In this document: piece after piece, positions 10,029-18,709 of the stretch
Layout of the letters: each line of letters starts with the position of its first letter
How positions within the stretch are numbered: position 1 is the first letter of the stretch
Assembly (NCBI RefSeq): GCF_040496035.1
Contig: NZ_JBEPJZ010000001.1
Span: forward strand, 868,001 to 932,000
Direction: 5' to 3'
Length of the DNA stretch: 64,000 bases
Source: Agromyces sp. SYSU T00194
GTDB taxonomy: Bacteria > Actinomycetota > Actinomycetes > Actinomycetales > Microbacteriaceae
Notes under the pieces: model-generated
What the model saw: only the letters and a program-made list of their open reading frames with translations
Database searches by the model: none
What the model was told of the DNA's origin: nothing
Translations under genes and position numbers: made by a program

Positions 10029-10051
10029 CCGGCGCGCGCGGGCAGGCCCGG
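10024..10051. terminator. bidirectional terminator between argG and the RNA methyltransferase gene
   Basis: CCGGGCC (10024-10030) pairs with GGCCCGG (10045-10051) around a GC-rich 14-nt loop. The hairpin fills the gap between two convergent genes and ends one base before the methyltransferase stop codon. There is no U-tract, as is common in high-GC actinobacteria. Confidence 0.5.
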
Positions 10052-10705
10052 TCAGCCGGGCAGGTCGGCGTGGGCGAGCACCCAGGAGTGCATCGCCACG
10101 GCGGCGGCGGCCGACGCGTTGATCGAACGGGTCGAGCCGAACTGGGTGATCTCGACCACGGCGTCGGCGGCAGCGGTCGCCTCGGGCGAGAGGCCGGGGC
10201 CCTCCTGGCCGAACAGGAGCACGCAGCGGTCGGGCCAGGCGAACGACTCGATCGGCACCGCCCCCGGCACGTTGTCGACCGCGATGATCGGCAGCCCCTC
10301 GGCCCGCGACCAGTCGACGAACGAGGCGACGTCGTCGTGGTGGTCGACGTGCTGGTACCGGTCGGTCACCATGGCGCCGCGCTTGTTCCAGCGACGGCGG
10401 CCGATGATGTGCACGGTGTCGGCCGCGAACGCGTTGGCGCTGCGCACGATCGAACCGATGTTCATGTCGTGCTGCCAGTTCTCGATGGCCACGTGGAACG
10501 GATGCCGCCGCTCGTCGATGTCGGCCACGATGGCATCCATGCGCCAGTAGCGGTAGCGGTCGATCACGTTGCGGGTGTCACCGGCCGCGAGCAGCTCGGG
10601 GTCGTAGCGGGGGTCTTCGGGCCACTCGCTGGGGCCGCCCGGCCACGGACCGACGCCGTGCATCGGCGGCTCGGCGCCGGGCTCCGAGTCGGGTGTGGTC
10701 TGCAC
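10052..10705 (-). CDS. SpoU/TrmH family RNA 2'-O-methyltransferase
   Basis: This 217-residue SPOUT methyltransferase carries the three family motifs: NIGSIVRSANAFAAD (motif 1, near 82), LLFGQEGPGLSPEA (motif 2, near 166) and STRSINASAAAAVAMHSWV (motif 3, near 190). It uses S-adenosylmethionine to methylate a ribose 2'-OH in tRNA or rRNA; the exact nucleotide cannot be deduced. The start is a GTG with TAGCCT (minus strand, 10712-10717) 6 nt upstream. Confidence 0.9.
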   Translation of the reverse strand: MQTTPDSEPGAEPPMHGVGPWPGGPSEWPEDPRYDPELLAAGDTRNVIDRYRYWRMDAIVADIDERRHPFHVAIENWQHDMNIGSIVRSANAFAADTVHIIGRRRWNKRGAMVTDRYQHVDHHDDVASFVDWSRAEGLPIIAVDNVPGAVPIESFAWPDRCVLLFGQEGPGLSPEATAAADAVVEITQFGSTRSINASAAAAVAMHSWVLAHADLPG

Positions 10706-10750
10706 GGACCAAGGCTACGGCGGATCCATCGTGAGGCATCCGCCCAGCTC

Positions 10751-10768
10751 TTTTCGGTGCACCGAAAA
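10751..10768. promoter_or_regulatory. palindromic MntR-type operator 1
   Basis: TTTTCGGTGCACCGAAAA is a perfect 18-bp palindrome covering the -35 and spacer region upstream of mntH. A very similar palindrome follows at 10779-10794. The MntR assignment rests on the DtxR-family gene directly downstream of mntH. Confidence 0.75.
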
Positions 10769-10778
10769 CTGTGTACGA

Positions 10779-10794
10779 TTTCGGCATGCCGAAA
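10779..10794. promoter_or_regulatory. palindromic MntR-type operator 2, overlapping the mntH start
   Basis: TTTCGGCATGCCGAAA is a perfect 16-bp palindrome whose centre contains the ATG at 10786. TACGAT (10774-10779) is a plausible -10 box ending 6 nt before that ATG. The second operator would therefore sit on the transcription start and start codon, 27 bp from the centre of operator 1. Confidence 0.7.
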
Positions 10795-12111
10795 ACCCCG
10801 GATGCGACGATGACGCGCAGCCCCCAGCCCGCCGGCCGCACCACCTCGACGCCCCGCCTCGCCTGGCTGATCGGCCCGGCGCTCGTCGCTGGCGTGGCCT
10901 ACCTCGACCCGGGCAACGTGGCGAGCAACATGACCGCGGGCGCCCAGTACGGGTACCTGCTCGTGTGGGTCGTCGTGATCGGCAACGTGATGGCCTGGCT
11001 CATCCAGTACCTCTCGGCGAAGCTCGGCGTCGTCACCGGCAAGAGCCTGCCCGAGGTGCTCGGCGAGCGCCTGGGCTCGAAGTGGGGCCGCCGCGCCTAC
11101 TGGCTGCAGGCCGAGCTCGTGGCCATGGCGACCGACCTCGCCGAGGTCATCGGCGGCGCGGTCGCGCTGAACCTGCTGTTCGGGGTGCCGCTCATCTGGG
11201 GCGGGCTCATCACGGGCGCGGTCTCGCTCGTGCTGCTGATGATCCAGTCGCGGCGCGGCGCGCGGCCGTTCGAGTTCGTGATCGTGGGCCTGCTCGTGAT
11301 CATCGCGGTCGGCTTCAGCGTGGGCGTGTTCGTGGCGCCGCCCGACCCGGGCGGCGTGCTCTCGGGCCTGGTGCCCCGCTTCGCCGACGCGAACTCGGTG
11401 CTGCTGGCCGCCTCCATCCTCGGCGCGACGATCATGCCGCACGCGATCTACGCGCACTCGGCGCTCAGCCGCGACCGGTTCTCGCCCCGCCGCCGCCCCG
11501 CCGGCGAGGCCGAGGAGGACACGGCCGGCGACCCCATCGAGGCCGGCCGCGGCATCGCCACCTCGCGCCTGCTCACCGCCACCCGCTGGGACGTCACCAT
11601 CGCGATGGCCGTCGCCGGCACCGTGAACCTCTGCATCCTGCTGCTCGCCGCCGCGAACCTCGCCGGCGTCGAGGGCACCGACAGCCTCGAGGGCGCGTAC
11701 GGCGCGCTGTACGCCTCGCTCGGCCCGATCGTCGCGACCCTGTTCGCGGTCGGCCTGCTCGCATCCGGCCTCGCCTCGACCTCGGTCGGCGCGTACGCCG
11801 GCGCCGAGATCATGCACGGGCTGCTGCACGTGCGCATCCCGCTCATCGCCCGGCGCCTCGTCACCCTGCTGCCCGCGCTCGTGATCCTCGGGCTCGGCTT
11901 CGACCCGACCCTGTCGCTCGTGCTGAGCCAGGTCGTGCTGTCGTTCGGCATCCCGTTCGCGCTCGTGCCCCTGGTCGCGATCACCGCGAAGCGCGGGGTG
12001 CTCGGCCGGTTCGCGAACCACCGGGCGACCACGGCGGCCGGCATCGCGGCATCCGTCTTCCTCATCACCCTCAACGGGGTGCTGCTCTGGCTGGTGTTCA
12101 CGGGCGCCTGA
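10786..12111 (+). CDS. mntH: Nramp-family Mn2+/divalent metal transporter
   Basis: MntH is a proton-coupled importer of Mn2+ (and Fe2+) with about 11 membrane helices. The 441-residue product has the TM1 metal-binding motif DPGNVASNMTAG near residue 40. TM6 has GATIMPHAIYAHSAL, a form of the conserved MPH motif. The preferred start is the ATG at 10786, inside the second palindrome and 6 nt from the -10 box TACGAT; an alternative is the ATG at 10810. The next gene encodes a DtxR/MntR repressor, so Mn-dependent repression through the two palindromes is likely. Confidence 0.93.
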   Translation: MPKTPDATMTRSPQPAGRTTSTPRLAWLIGPALVAGVAYLDPGNVASNMTAGAQYGYLLVWVVVIGNVMAWLIQYLSAKLGVVTGKSLPEVLGERLGSKWGRRAYWLQAELVAMATDLAEVIGGAVALNLLFGVPLIWGGLITGAVSLVLLMIQSRRGARPFEFVIVGLLVIIAVGFSVGVFVAPPDPGGVLSGLVPRFADANSVLLAASILGATIMPHAIYAHSALSRDRFSPRRRPAGEAEEDTAGDPIEAGRGIATSRLLTATRWDVTIAMAVAGTVNLCILLLAAANLAGVEGTDSLEGAYGALYASLGPIVATLFAVGLLASGLASTSVGAYAGAEIMHGLLHVRIPLIARRLVTLLPALVILGLGFDPTLSLVLSQVVLSFGIPFALVPLVAITAKRGVLGRFANHRATTAAGIAASVFLITLNGVLLWLVFTGA

Positions 12112-12231
12112 CCGGCGGCGCGGGCGCACCCCCCTTCCACGCCCGCGTCGCCCTCGTCGCACCCGCCCGCGTCGTCCACCACCGGCGTGCACGGCCCGTC
12201 GCCCCGCGCCACCGCGGGTATCCTGACCCCG

Positions 12232-12939
12232 ATGCCCCCCTCCACGAGCCCCGCGGTCGAGGACTACCTCAAGACCATCTACGGCCACACCGAGTGGCAG
12301 AGCGAACCGATCACCCCCTCGGTGCTCGCCGGCAAGCTCGGCGTCGCCCCGTCGTCGGTCACCGAGATGGTGAAGAAGATGGCCGCGGCCGGGCTCGTCT
12401 CGCACGTGCCCTACGGTGCGGTGCGCCTCACCCCCGGCGGCACCCAGCGCGCGCTCTCGGTCGTGCGGCGGCACCGGCTCATCGAGACCTGGCTCGTGCG
12501 CGAGATGGGCTACGCGTGGGACGAGGTGCACGACGAGGCCGAGGTGCTCGAGCACGCGCTGAGCGACCGGCTGCTCGAGGCGATCGACGCCCGGCTCGGC
12601 CGGCCCGACCGCGACCCGCACGGCGACCCCATCCCCCGGGCCGACGGCACGCGCGTGCAGGCCGAGGCGGTGCTGCTGTCGGAGGCATCCGTCGCCCATG
12701 TCGGCCGCGTGGTGCGCATCAGCGACCGCGACCCGGCGGTGCTGCGCGACCTCGTCGAGGTGGGCGTGGGGCTCGACACGGTGCTGACGCTGACGGATGC
12801 GACGCCCGACGCCGTCACGGTCGAGCTCGATCCCGCGTCGGCGCCGCAGACGGCGGATGCCCCCGGGCCGGCGCCCGTCGCCTCCGCACCGCTGCACCTG
12901 CCGCGCACGCACGCCGACGCCATCTGGGTGACCGCCTGA
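12232..12939 (+). CDS. mntR: DtxR/MntR family metal-dependent regulator
   Basis: This 235-residue regulator begins with the DtxR helix-turn-helix: SPAVEDYLKTIYGHTEW, then VLAGKLGVAPSSVTEMVKKM. A dimerisation/metal domain follows (MGYAWDEVHDEAEVLEHALS) with the usual His/Glu/Cys-type metal positions. The C-terminus resembles an SH3-like domain. Its place behind mntH suggests a Mn2+-responsive repressor rather than an iron regulator. It has its own -10 box, TATCCT (12219-12224), 7 nt before the ATG. Confidence 0.85.
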   Translation: MPPSTSPAVEDYLKTIYGHTEWQSEPITPSVLAGKLGVAPSSVTEMVKKMAAAGLVSHVPYGAVRLTPGGTQRALSVVRRHRLIETWLVREMGYAWDEVHDEAEVLEHALSDRLLEAIDARLGRPDRDPHGDPIPRADGTRVQAEAVLLSEASVAHVGRVVRISDRDPAVLRDLVEVGVGLDTVLTLTDATPDAVTVELDPASAPQTADAPGPAPVASAPLHLPRTHADAIWVTA

Positions 12940-13015
12940 CCCGTGCGCGGACGCCGCGCCCGCCCGAGGCATCCGCCCCCTTCCCGCCGCGCGCCCGGTG
13001 ATGCACGATGGACCA

Positions 13016-14680
13016 ATGGGAGCCGAGCACACGACGGCCATGCCCACGCTGACGGATGCGCAGTGGGAGCGGATGGCCCGATACGGCGTCGCGGTGGAGA
13101 CCGCTCCGGGCGACGTCCTGTTCCGCACGGGTGAGCGCTGGTACGACCTGGTGCTCGTGGAGCGCGGGGCCGTCGACGTCGTGCGCGACGAACTGCCCTG
13201 GGCGGGCGAGACGACGATCGCGACGGTGGGCCCGCGCGGGTTCGTCGGCGAGCTCGGGCTGCTGAACGGGCAGCGCGCGTTCCTCACCGCACGCGTCGCC
13301 GAGGCGGGCCTCGTGCACCGCATCGACCACGCCGCGCTCACCCGCATGATGGCCGAGGACGACGAGCTGTGCGACCTCATGCTGCGGGCGCTCTGGGCAC
13401 GTCGCGAGCAGCTCCGCGCCGGCCCCGCCGCGTGGACGCTGAAGATCGTGGCATCCGACCGCACCGTCGAGGGCCACGCCCTGCGCCGGTACGTCGAGCG
13501 GCTCGAGCTCGTGCACACCTGGGTCGACCCCGAGGAGATGCCGCCCGAGTACCTCGCGCCGCACGGGCTCACGCGCGACGACCTGCCGGTCGCGATCGTG
13601 CAGGGCGAGTACCTGCGCAACGCCACCCCCGGGCAGGTGGCCGAGCTGCTCGGCCTCGCGTACACCGCCGACGACGACGTGGCGGTCGACCTCGCGGTCG
13701 TCGGCGCGGGCCCCGCCGGACTCGCGGCGGCGATCTACGGGGCGTCCGAGGGCCTGCGCACCGTGCTGCTCGACTCGGTCGCGCCCGGCGGGCAGTCGGC
13801 GTCGACCTCGCGCATCGAGAACTACCTCGGCTTCCCGTTCGGCGTGAGCGGCGACGCGCTCACCGCGCAGGCGTCGCTGCAGGCGTTCAAGTTCGGCGTG
13901 CAGGTCGTCGCACCGTGCGAGGGCGTGCGCCTCGAGCACGACGGCGGGCCGCTGCGGCTGGTGCTCGCCGACGGCACGACGGTCGACGCGCGCGCCGTGA
14001 TCGTCGCGACGGGCGTCTCGTACCGCACGCTCGCGCTGCCCCGCTGGAACGAGTTCGAGGGCGCCGGCATCTCGTACGCGGCCACCGCGCTCGAGATCCG
14101 GCAGGCCGCCGGGCGCGACGTGGTCGTCGTGGGCGGCGCGAACTCGGCCGGGCAGGCCGCGCTGGCGCTGGCGGGGAGCGGATGCCGCGTGCACCTCGTC
14201 GTGCGTTCCGACGACGTGCGGGCGCGCATGTCGAGCTACCTCGTCGACCGCATCCTCGAGGACCCGCGCATCGAGGTGCGCACCGGCACCGAGGTCGGCG
14301 AACTGCACGGCGACGACGCCCTCGAGCACGTGACGCTGCGCGCGCGGTCGGCCGAGTCGGCGGATGCGGCGGGGGAGCGCATCGCCTGCCGGCAGCTGTT
14401 CTGCTTCATCGGCGCCGAGCCGTCGACCGGCTGGCTGGCCGACGTCGACCGCGACGAGCAGGGGTTCGTGCTCACCGGCGCCGACGTGCCGGGGCTCGGC
14501 GACGAGTGGCGTGCACTCGGCCGCATGCCGCTGCCGTTCGAGACGTCGGTCCCCGGCGTCTTCGCCGCGGGCGACGTGCGCCGCGGGTCGATGAAGCGGG
14601 TCGCGGCGGCCGTCGGCGAGGGCTCCAGCGCCGTGGCATCCGTGCACCGGGCCCTCGCGGCCATGGAGGTGCACGTATGA
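13016..14680 (+). CDS. cNMP-binding domain/thioredoxin-reductase-like flavoprotein lacking CxxC
   Basis: This 554-residue fusion has a cyclic-nucleotide-binding (CRP-like) domain at about 5-125: VAVETAPGDVLFRTGERWYD, then GFVGELGLLNGQRAFLTARV. After a linker comes a thioredoxin-reductase-like FAD/NAD(P)H module from about 220: DLAVVGAGPAGLAAAIYGAS, then VVVVGGANSAGQAALALA. The second dinucleotide domain normally carries the redox pair CATC; here that stretch reads GISYAATALE, with both cysteines gone. It therefore cannot work as a classical thioredoxin reductase. The start was chosen at the ATG 13016, 6 nt after a CACGAT -10-like box. It overlaps the next gene by ATGA. Confidence 0.82.
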   Translation: MGAEHTTAMPTLTDAQWERMARYGVAVETAPGDVLFRTGERWYDLVLVERGAVDVVRDELPWAGETTIATVGPRGFVGELGLLNGQRAFLTARVAEAGLVHRIDHAALTRMMAEDDELCDLMLRALWARREQLRAGPAAWTLKIVASDRTVEGHALRRYVERLELVHTWVDPEEMPPEYLAPHGLTRDDLPVAIVQGEYLRNATPGQVAELLGLAYTADDDVAVDLAVVGAGPAGLAAAIYGASEGLRTVLLDSVAPGGQSASTSRIENYLGFPFGVSGDALTAQASLQAFKFGVQVVAPCEGVRLEHDGGPLRLVLADGTTVDARAVIVATGVSYRTLALPRWNEFEGAGISYAATALEIRQAAGRDVVVVGGANSAGQAALALAGSGCRVHLVVRSDDVRARMSSYLVDRILEDPRIEVRTGTEVGELHGDDALEHVTLRARSAESADAAGERIACRQLFCFIGAEPSTGWLADVDRDEQGFVLTGADVPGLGDEWRALGRMPLPFETSVPGVFAAGDVRRGSMKRVAAAVGEGSSAVASVHRALAAMEVHV

Positions 14681-15009
14681 GCGACCTCGCCCCGCCGCCG
14701 CAGGGCACCGTCTGCGCGTCGTGCATCGAAGCCGGCGGCTGGTGGTGGCACCTGCGCCGCTGCGTCGAGTGCGGGCACATCGGATGCTGCGACTCGTCGC
14801 CCGCCCGGCACGCGCGCGAGCACGCCGAGACCCACGGGCACGCGGTCATGACGAGCTTCGAGCCCGACGAGGACTGGTTCTGGGACTTCTCGCGCGAGGC
14901 GCCGGCGCGCCACGTGCCGCTCTCCCCGCCACTGTCGCGTCCGCGCGACCAGGCCTGCCCGGGCCCCGTGGGCAACGTGCCCGACGACTGGCGGTCGCGG
15001 CTGCACTGA
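14677..15009 (+). CDS. UBP-type zinc finger protein
   Basis: This is a 110-residue single-domain protein with the zinc-finger UBP pattern: CASCIEAGGWWWHLRRC, VECGHIGCCDSS, then HAREHAETHGH. The Cys and His spacing matches the ubiquitin-hydrolase-type finger, which occurs in bacteria as a stand-alone protein of unknown role. The start overlaps the stop of the flavoprotein gene (ATGA), so the two are translationally coupled and may work together, perhaps by binding a C-terminal peptide or delivering a substrate. That role is inference. Confidence 0.85.
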   Translation: MSDLAPPPQGTVCASCIEAGGWWWHLRRCVECGHIGCCDSSPARHAREHAETHGHAVMTSFEPDEDWFWDFSREAPARHVPLSPPLSRPRDQACPGPVGNVPDDWRSRLH

Positions 15010-15111
15010 CGGGCGCTGCGCACGCGGGCGCGCACCGCGCATCGCAGGGCGCATGGCCGCCCCGGGGCATCCGCACGGCTCCCCCACAGCGCGCGGCCCT
15101 AGTCTGATCAC

Positions 15112-15909
15112 ATGGGACGACGTGACGAGGTCGAGTGCTGGCTGACCGACATGGACGGCGTGCTCGTGCACGAGGACCACGCCCTCCCGGGCGCGGCCGA
15201 GCTGCTGCAGCAGTGGCGTGACACCGGCACCCCGTTCCTGGTGCTGACGAACAACTCGATCTTCACCGCGCGCGACCTGTCGGCGCGGCTGAAGCGCTCG
15301 GGACTCGAGGTGCCCGAGGAGTCGATCTGGACCTCGGCGCTCGCGACCGCCGACTTCCTGAAGCAGCAGCAGCCGGGCGGCACCGCGTTCGTGATCGGCG
15401 AGGCGGGCATCCTCACCGCACTGCACGAGGCCGGCTACATCATGACCGAGTCCGACCCCGACTTCGTGGTCGTCGGCGAGACGCGCAACTACTCGTTCGA
15501 CGCGATCACCAAGGCCATCCGGTTCATCGGGAAGGGCTCGCGGTTCATCGTGACGAACCCGGATGCCACGGGGCCGAGCGCCGACGGGCCGCTGCCGGCG
15601 ACCGGGGCGATCGCCGCGATGATCACCAAGGCGACCGGGCGCGAGCCCTACGTGGTCGGCAAGCCGAACCCGATGATGTTCCGGTCGGCGCTCAACAAGA
15701 TCGGCGCGCACTCGGAGAACACCGCGATGATCGGCGACCGCATGGACACCGACATCGTCGCGGGCATCGAGGCGGGGCTGCACACGATCCTCGTGATGAC
15801 CGGCATCAGCGACGCCGGCGAGATCGAGAAGTACCCGTTCCGCCCGTCGGAGGTCATCGAGGGCGTGCACGAGCTCGTGGCATCCGGCCCCATCGAGACC
15901 GAGCTGTAG
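15112..15909 (+). CDS. HAD-IIA family phosphatase (NagD-like)
   Basis: This 265-residue HAD hydrolase starts with the nucleophile motif WLTDMDGVLVHED. It then has LTNNS (motif II), GKPNPMMF (motif III lysine) and MIGDRMDTDIVAG (motif IV). The C2-type cap between motifs II and III places it in class IIA. Family members dephosphorylate small phosphates such as nucleotides, glycerol phosphate or p-nitrophenyl phosphate; the substrate here is unknown. TAGTCT (15100-15105) ends 6 nt before the ATG. It converges on the nucleoside hydrolase with 11 bp between. Confidence 0.9.
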   Translation: MGRRDEVECWLTDMDGVLVHEDHALPGAAELLQQWRDTGTPFLVLTNNSIFTARDLSARLKRSGLEVPEESIWTSALATADFLKQQQPGGTAFVIGEAGILTALHEAGYIMTESDPDFVVVGETRNYSFDAITKAIRFIGKGSRFIVTNPDATGPSADGPLPATGAIAAMITKATGREPYVVGKPNPMMFRSALNKIGAHSENTAMIGDRMDTDIVAGIEAGLHTILVMTGISDAGEIEKYPFRPSEVIEGVHELVASGPIETEL

Positions 15910-15920
15910 GGCCCGCTCGC

Positions 15921-16859
15921 CTACGCCAGGCGGGCGACCGCGTCGACCACGCCGTTCCAGAAGCGCGGCACGTCGAGGTCGACCGCCACGTGCGCGTTCG
16001 GCTCGCGTGCGAGCATGCCGTCGAAGTCGACCACGGTCGCGCCGCTCGTCTCGACGCCGACGAGTTCCACGTCGAGCCGCGTGTGCACGGTGGAGACGCA
16101 CCCCGGGTCGGTGAGCACCGCGACCGCGACCGGGTCGTGCAACGGCCCGTCGGGCAGCCCGAACACCTCGGCGTTGGTGCGGCAGAAGAAGTCGAGCAGC
16201 TCGTCGGCGAACGCCGCGGTGCGGTTGCCGACCGTCGCGATGCGCGCCTGCACCTCGCTCGTCACGAGGGCGCGGTGGGTGGTGTTCAGCCCGACCATCG
16301 TGAACCGCACCCCGCTGTCGAGCACGATCGCGACCGCCTCGGGGTCGACCCACGCGTTGAACTCGGCGTAGGGCGTGACGTTGCCGCGCTCGGTCGAGCC
16401 GCCCATCCAGACCACCTCGCGCACGCGGTCGACGAGGTCGGGCCGGTCGCGCAGGAACGCGGCGACGTTCGTGAGCGGGCCGGTCGCGACGATCGCGACG
16501 GGCTCCGATGCCTCGGCCACCACGGCGGCCATCAGCGCCGTCGCGTCGCGCTCGTCGAGCGGCACCGTCGGCTCGGGCAGTTCGGGGCCGCCCAGCCCGT
16601 TCGCCCCGTGGATCCACTCGGCCGTCTGCAGCACCTTCACGAGCGGGCCGGATGCCCCTGCCGCCACCGGCACCTCGTGGACGCCGGCGACCGTGCAGGC
16701 GATGCGCGCGTTCATCGACGTGAACTCGAGCGGCACGTTGCCGCCGACGGTCGTGACGGCGCGCAGGTCGACCGCCGGGCTCGCCGCCGCGAGCCAGAGC
16801 GCGAAGACGTCGTCGTGACCCGGGTCGCAGTCGAGGATGAGCGGGATCGGATCGGTCAC
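15921..16859 (-). CDS. inosine-uridine-type nucleoside hydrolase
   Basis: This 312-residue hydrolase cleaves the N-glycosidic bond of ribonucleosides for salvage. The Ca2+-binding signature DCDPGHDD occurs at residues 9-16, and VTTVGGNVPLE follows. Later motifs include NVTPYAEFNAWVDPEAV, and NTTHRALVT with active-site polar residues. The GTG at 16859 was chosen because GGGGGAG lies just upstream on the minus strand; a TAGGCT -10 box about 70 nt upstream (near 16930) would give a leadered transcript, unlike many neighbours. Purine or pyrimidine preference cannot be told. Confidence 0.9.
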   Translation of the reverse strand: MTDPIPLILDCDPGHDDVFALWLAAASPAVDLRAVTTVGGNVPLEFTSMNARIACTVAGVHEVPVAAGASGPLVKVLQTAEWIHGANGLGGPELPEPTVPLDERDATALMAAVVAEASEPVAIVATGPLTNVAAFLRDRPDLVDRVREVVWMGGSTERGNVTPYAEFNAWVDPEAVAIVLDSGVRFTMVGLNTTHRALVTSEVQARIATVGNRTAAFADELLDFFCRTNAEVFGLPDGPLHDPVAVAVLTDPGCVSTVHTRLDVELVGVETSGATVVDFDGMLAREPNAHVAVDLDVPRFWNGVVDAVARLA

Positions 16860-17092
16860 GACTCCCCCTTCCGGCACGCCGCCCGTCGCACCGCGCTCGA
16901 TGCGAGGTTCCCCGTCGCAGCACGGCCAGCCTAACCGCGGCACCCGCGGATCCGGGGCCGACCCCGCCCGTCGGGTACAGTGTCAGGGCCGGCGCGATCC
17001 GCCGGAGACTCCCCCTTTCTGCCGAACCACCGGCCGTTCCCCCGTGCGCGATGGGGCGCACCGATCCGTCCGCAACGTCTCGGAGCCCCCGA

Positions 17093-18625
17093 ATGACCTC
17101 CAGCATCGCCACCGTCGACCGCGCCGCCGAACGCGAGCGCTACCGCCCGCGCCCCTCCGTGCTCGAGGCGCTGCGGTCGCCGCGCATCCTCACCAAGGAG
17201 GTGCTCGCGGGCCTCGTCGTGGCGCTCGCGCTCATCCCCGAGGCCATCTCGTTCTCGATCATCGCGGGCGTCGACCCGCGCGTCGGGCTCTTCTCGTCGT
17301 TCGTGATGGCCGTGTCGATCGCGTTCCTCGGCGGCCGCCCGGCGATGATCACCGCCGCCACCGGCGCGGTCGCGCTCGTGATCGCACCGGTCGCCCGCGA
17401 CTACGGCATGGAGTACTTCATCGCCACGGTCATCCTCGCGGGTGTCTTCCAGCTCGTGCTGGGGGGCCTCGGCGTCGCCAAGCTCATGCGGTTCATCCCC
17501 CGCAGCGTGATGGTCGGGTTCGTGAACTCGCTCGCCATCCTCATCTTCATGGCGCAGCTGCCGCACCTCATCGGCGTGCCGGCGCTCGTCTACCCGCTGG
17601 TCGCCGCGGGCATCATCATCATCGTGCTGCTGCCGCGCCTGACGAAGATCGTGCCGGCACCGCTCGTCGCGATCGTCGTCATCACCGGCATCGTGCTGGC
17701 CATGGGCTGGTCGGTGCCGAACGTGGCCGACCAGGGCGAGCTGCCGACGAGCCTGCCCGAGCTGTTCATCCCGAACGTGCCGCTGACGTGGGAGACCTTC
17801 ACGATCATCGCCCCGTTCGCGCTCGCGATGGCGCTCGTCGGCCTGCTCGAGTCGCTCATGACCGCGAAGCTCGTCGACGACATCACCGACACCCACTCGC
17901 GCAAGACCCGCGAGTCGCTCGGCCAGGGCGCCGCGAACATCCTCTCGGGCCTGTTCGGCGGCATGGGCGGCTGCGCCATGATCGGCCAGACCATGATCAA
18001 CGTGAAGGTCTCGGGCGCGCGCACCCGCATCTCGACGTTCCTCGCGGGCGTGTTCCTGCTGATCCTCGTGGTCGCGCTGGGCGACATCGTCGGGCTCATC
18101 CCGATGGCCGCGCTCGTGGCCGTGATGGTCATGGTCTCGGTGGCGACCTTCGACTGGCACTCGATCGCTCCGTCGACCCTGCGGCGGATGCCCCTGAGCG
18201 AGAACCTCGTCATGCTCTCGACCGTCGTGATCGTCGTCGTCACGCACAACCTCGCGATCGGCGTCATCATCGGCGTCGTGATCGCCATGGTGCTGTTCGC
18301 CCGCCGCGTGGCGCACTTCACCTCCGTGGCCCGGAGGGTCTCGGAGGACGACGAGGGCGAGGTCGTGCACTACACGGTGACCGGCGAGCTGTTCTTCGCC
18401 TCGTCGAACGACCTGACCACCCAGTTCGAGTACGCCGACGACCCGGCGCGCGTCGTCATCGACCTGTCGTCGTCGCACATCTGGGACGCCTCCACGGTCG
18501 CCGCGATCGACGCCATCGTCACGAAGTACGAGGCGCACGGGGCATCCGTCGACCTCACCGGGCTGAACGATGCGAGCGTCAAGATGCGCGAGCGCCTCAC
18601 CGGGCGCCTCGGCGCCGGGCACTAG
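17093..18625 (+). CDS. SulP family anion transporter with STAS domain
   Basis: This 510-residue transporter has about 10-12 membrane helices beginning with the SulP signature VLAGLVVALALIPEAISFSI. A cytoplasmic STAS domain (about 410-505) follows: ARVVIDLSSSHIWDASTVAAID. SulP proteins carry sulfate, bicarbonate or dicarboxylates; the substrate is not predictable here. The ATG at 17093 has GGAG 7 nt upstream. A TACAGT box at about 16976 would give a leader of about 100 nt that can fold into two short GC-rich hairpins, one of them GTGCGC...GCGCAC. Confidence 0.92.
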   Translation: MTSSIATVDRAAERERYRPRPSVLEALRSPRILTKEVLAGLVVALALIPEAISFSIIAGVDPRVGLFSSFVMAVSIAFLGGRPAMITAATGAVALVIAPVARDYGMEYFIATVILAGVFQLVLGGLGVAKLMRFIPRSVMVGFVNSLAILIFMAQLPHLIGVPALVYPLVAAGIIIIVLLPRLTKIVPAPLVAIVVITGIVLAMGWSVPNVADQGELPTSLPELFIPNVPLTWETFTIIAPFALAMALVGLLESLMTAKLVDDITDTHSRKTRESLGQGAANILSGLFGGMGGCAMIGQTMINVKVSGARTRISTFLAGVFLLILVVALGDIVGLIPMAALVAVMVMVSVATFDWHSIAPSTLRRMPLSENLVMLSTVVIVVVTHNLAIGVIIGVVIAMVLFARRVAHFTSVARRVSEDDEGEVVHYTVTGELFFASSNDLTTQFEYADDPARVVIDLSSSHIWDASTVAAIDAIVTKYEAHGASVDLTGLNDASVKMRERLTGRLGAGH

Positions 18626-18709
18626 GAGCGGATGCCGCGGGGCGGCGACCCGTCCCCGAGTGGGCTCGCACCGGCGGCACGAACGCGAGGCCCGCGCGCC
18701 GGACCGTGA

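Noticed and set aside
10564..13665. 1,033-codon open frame on the minus strand
   Set aside because: It lies antisense to mntH, mntR and the flavoprotein gene and reads as His/Arg/Asp-rich low-complexity protein. It is a shadow of high-GC codon bias.
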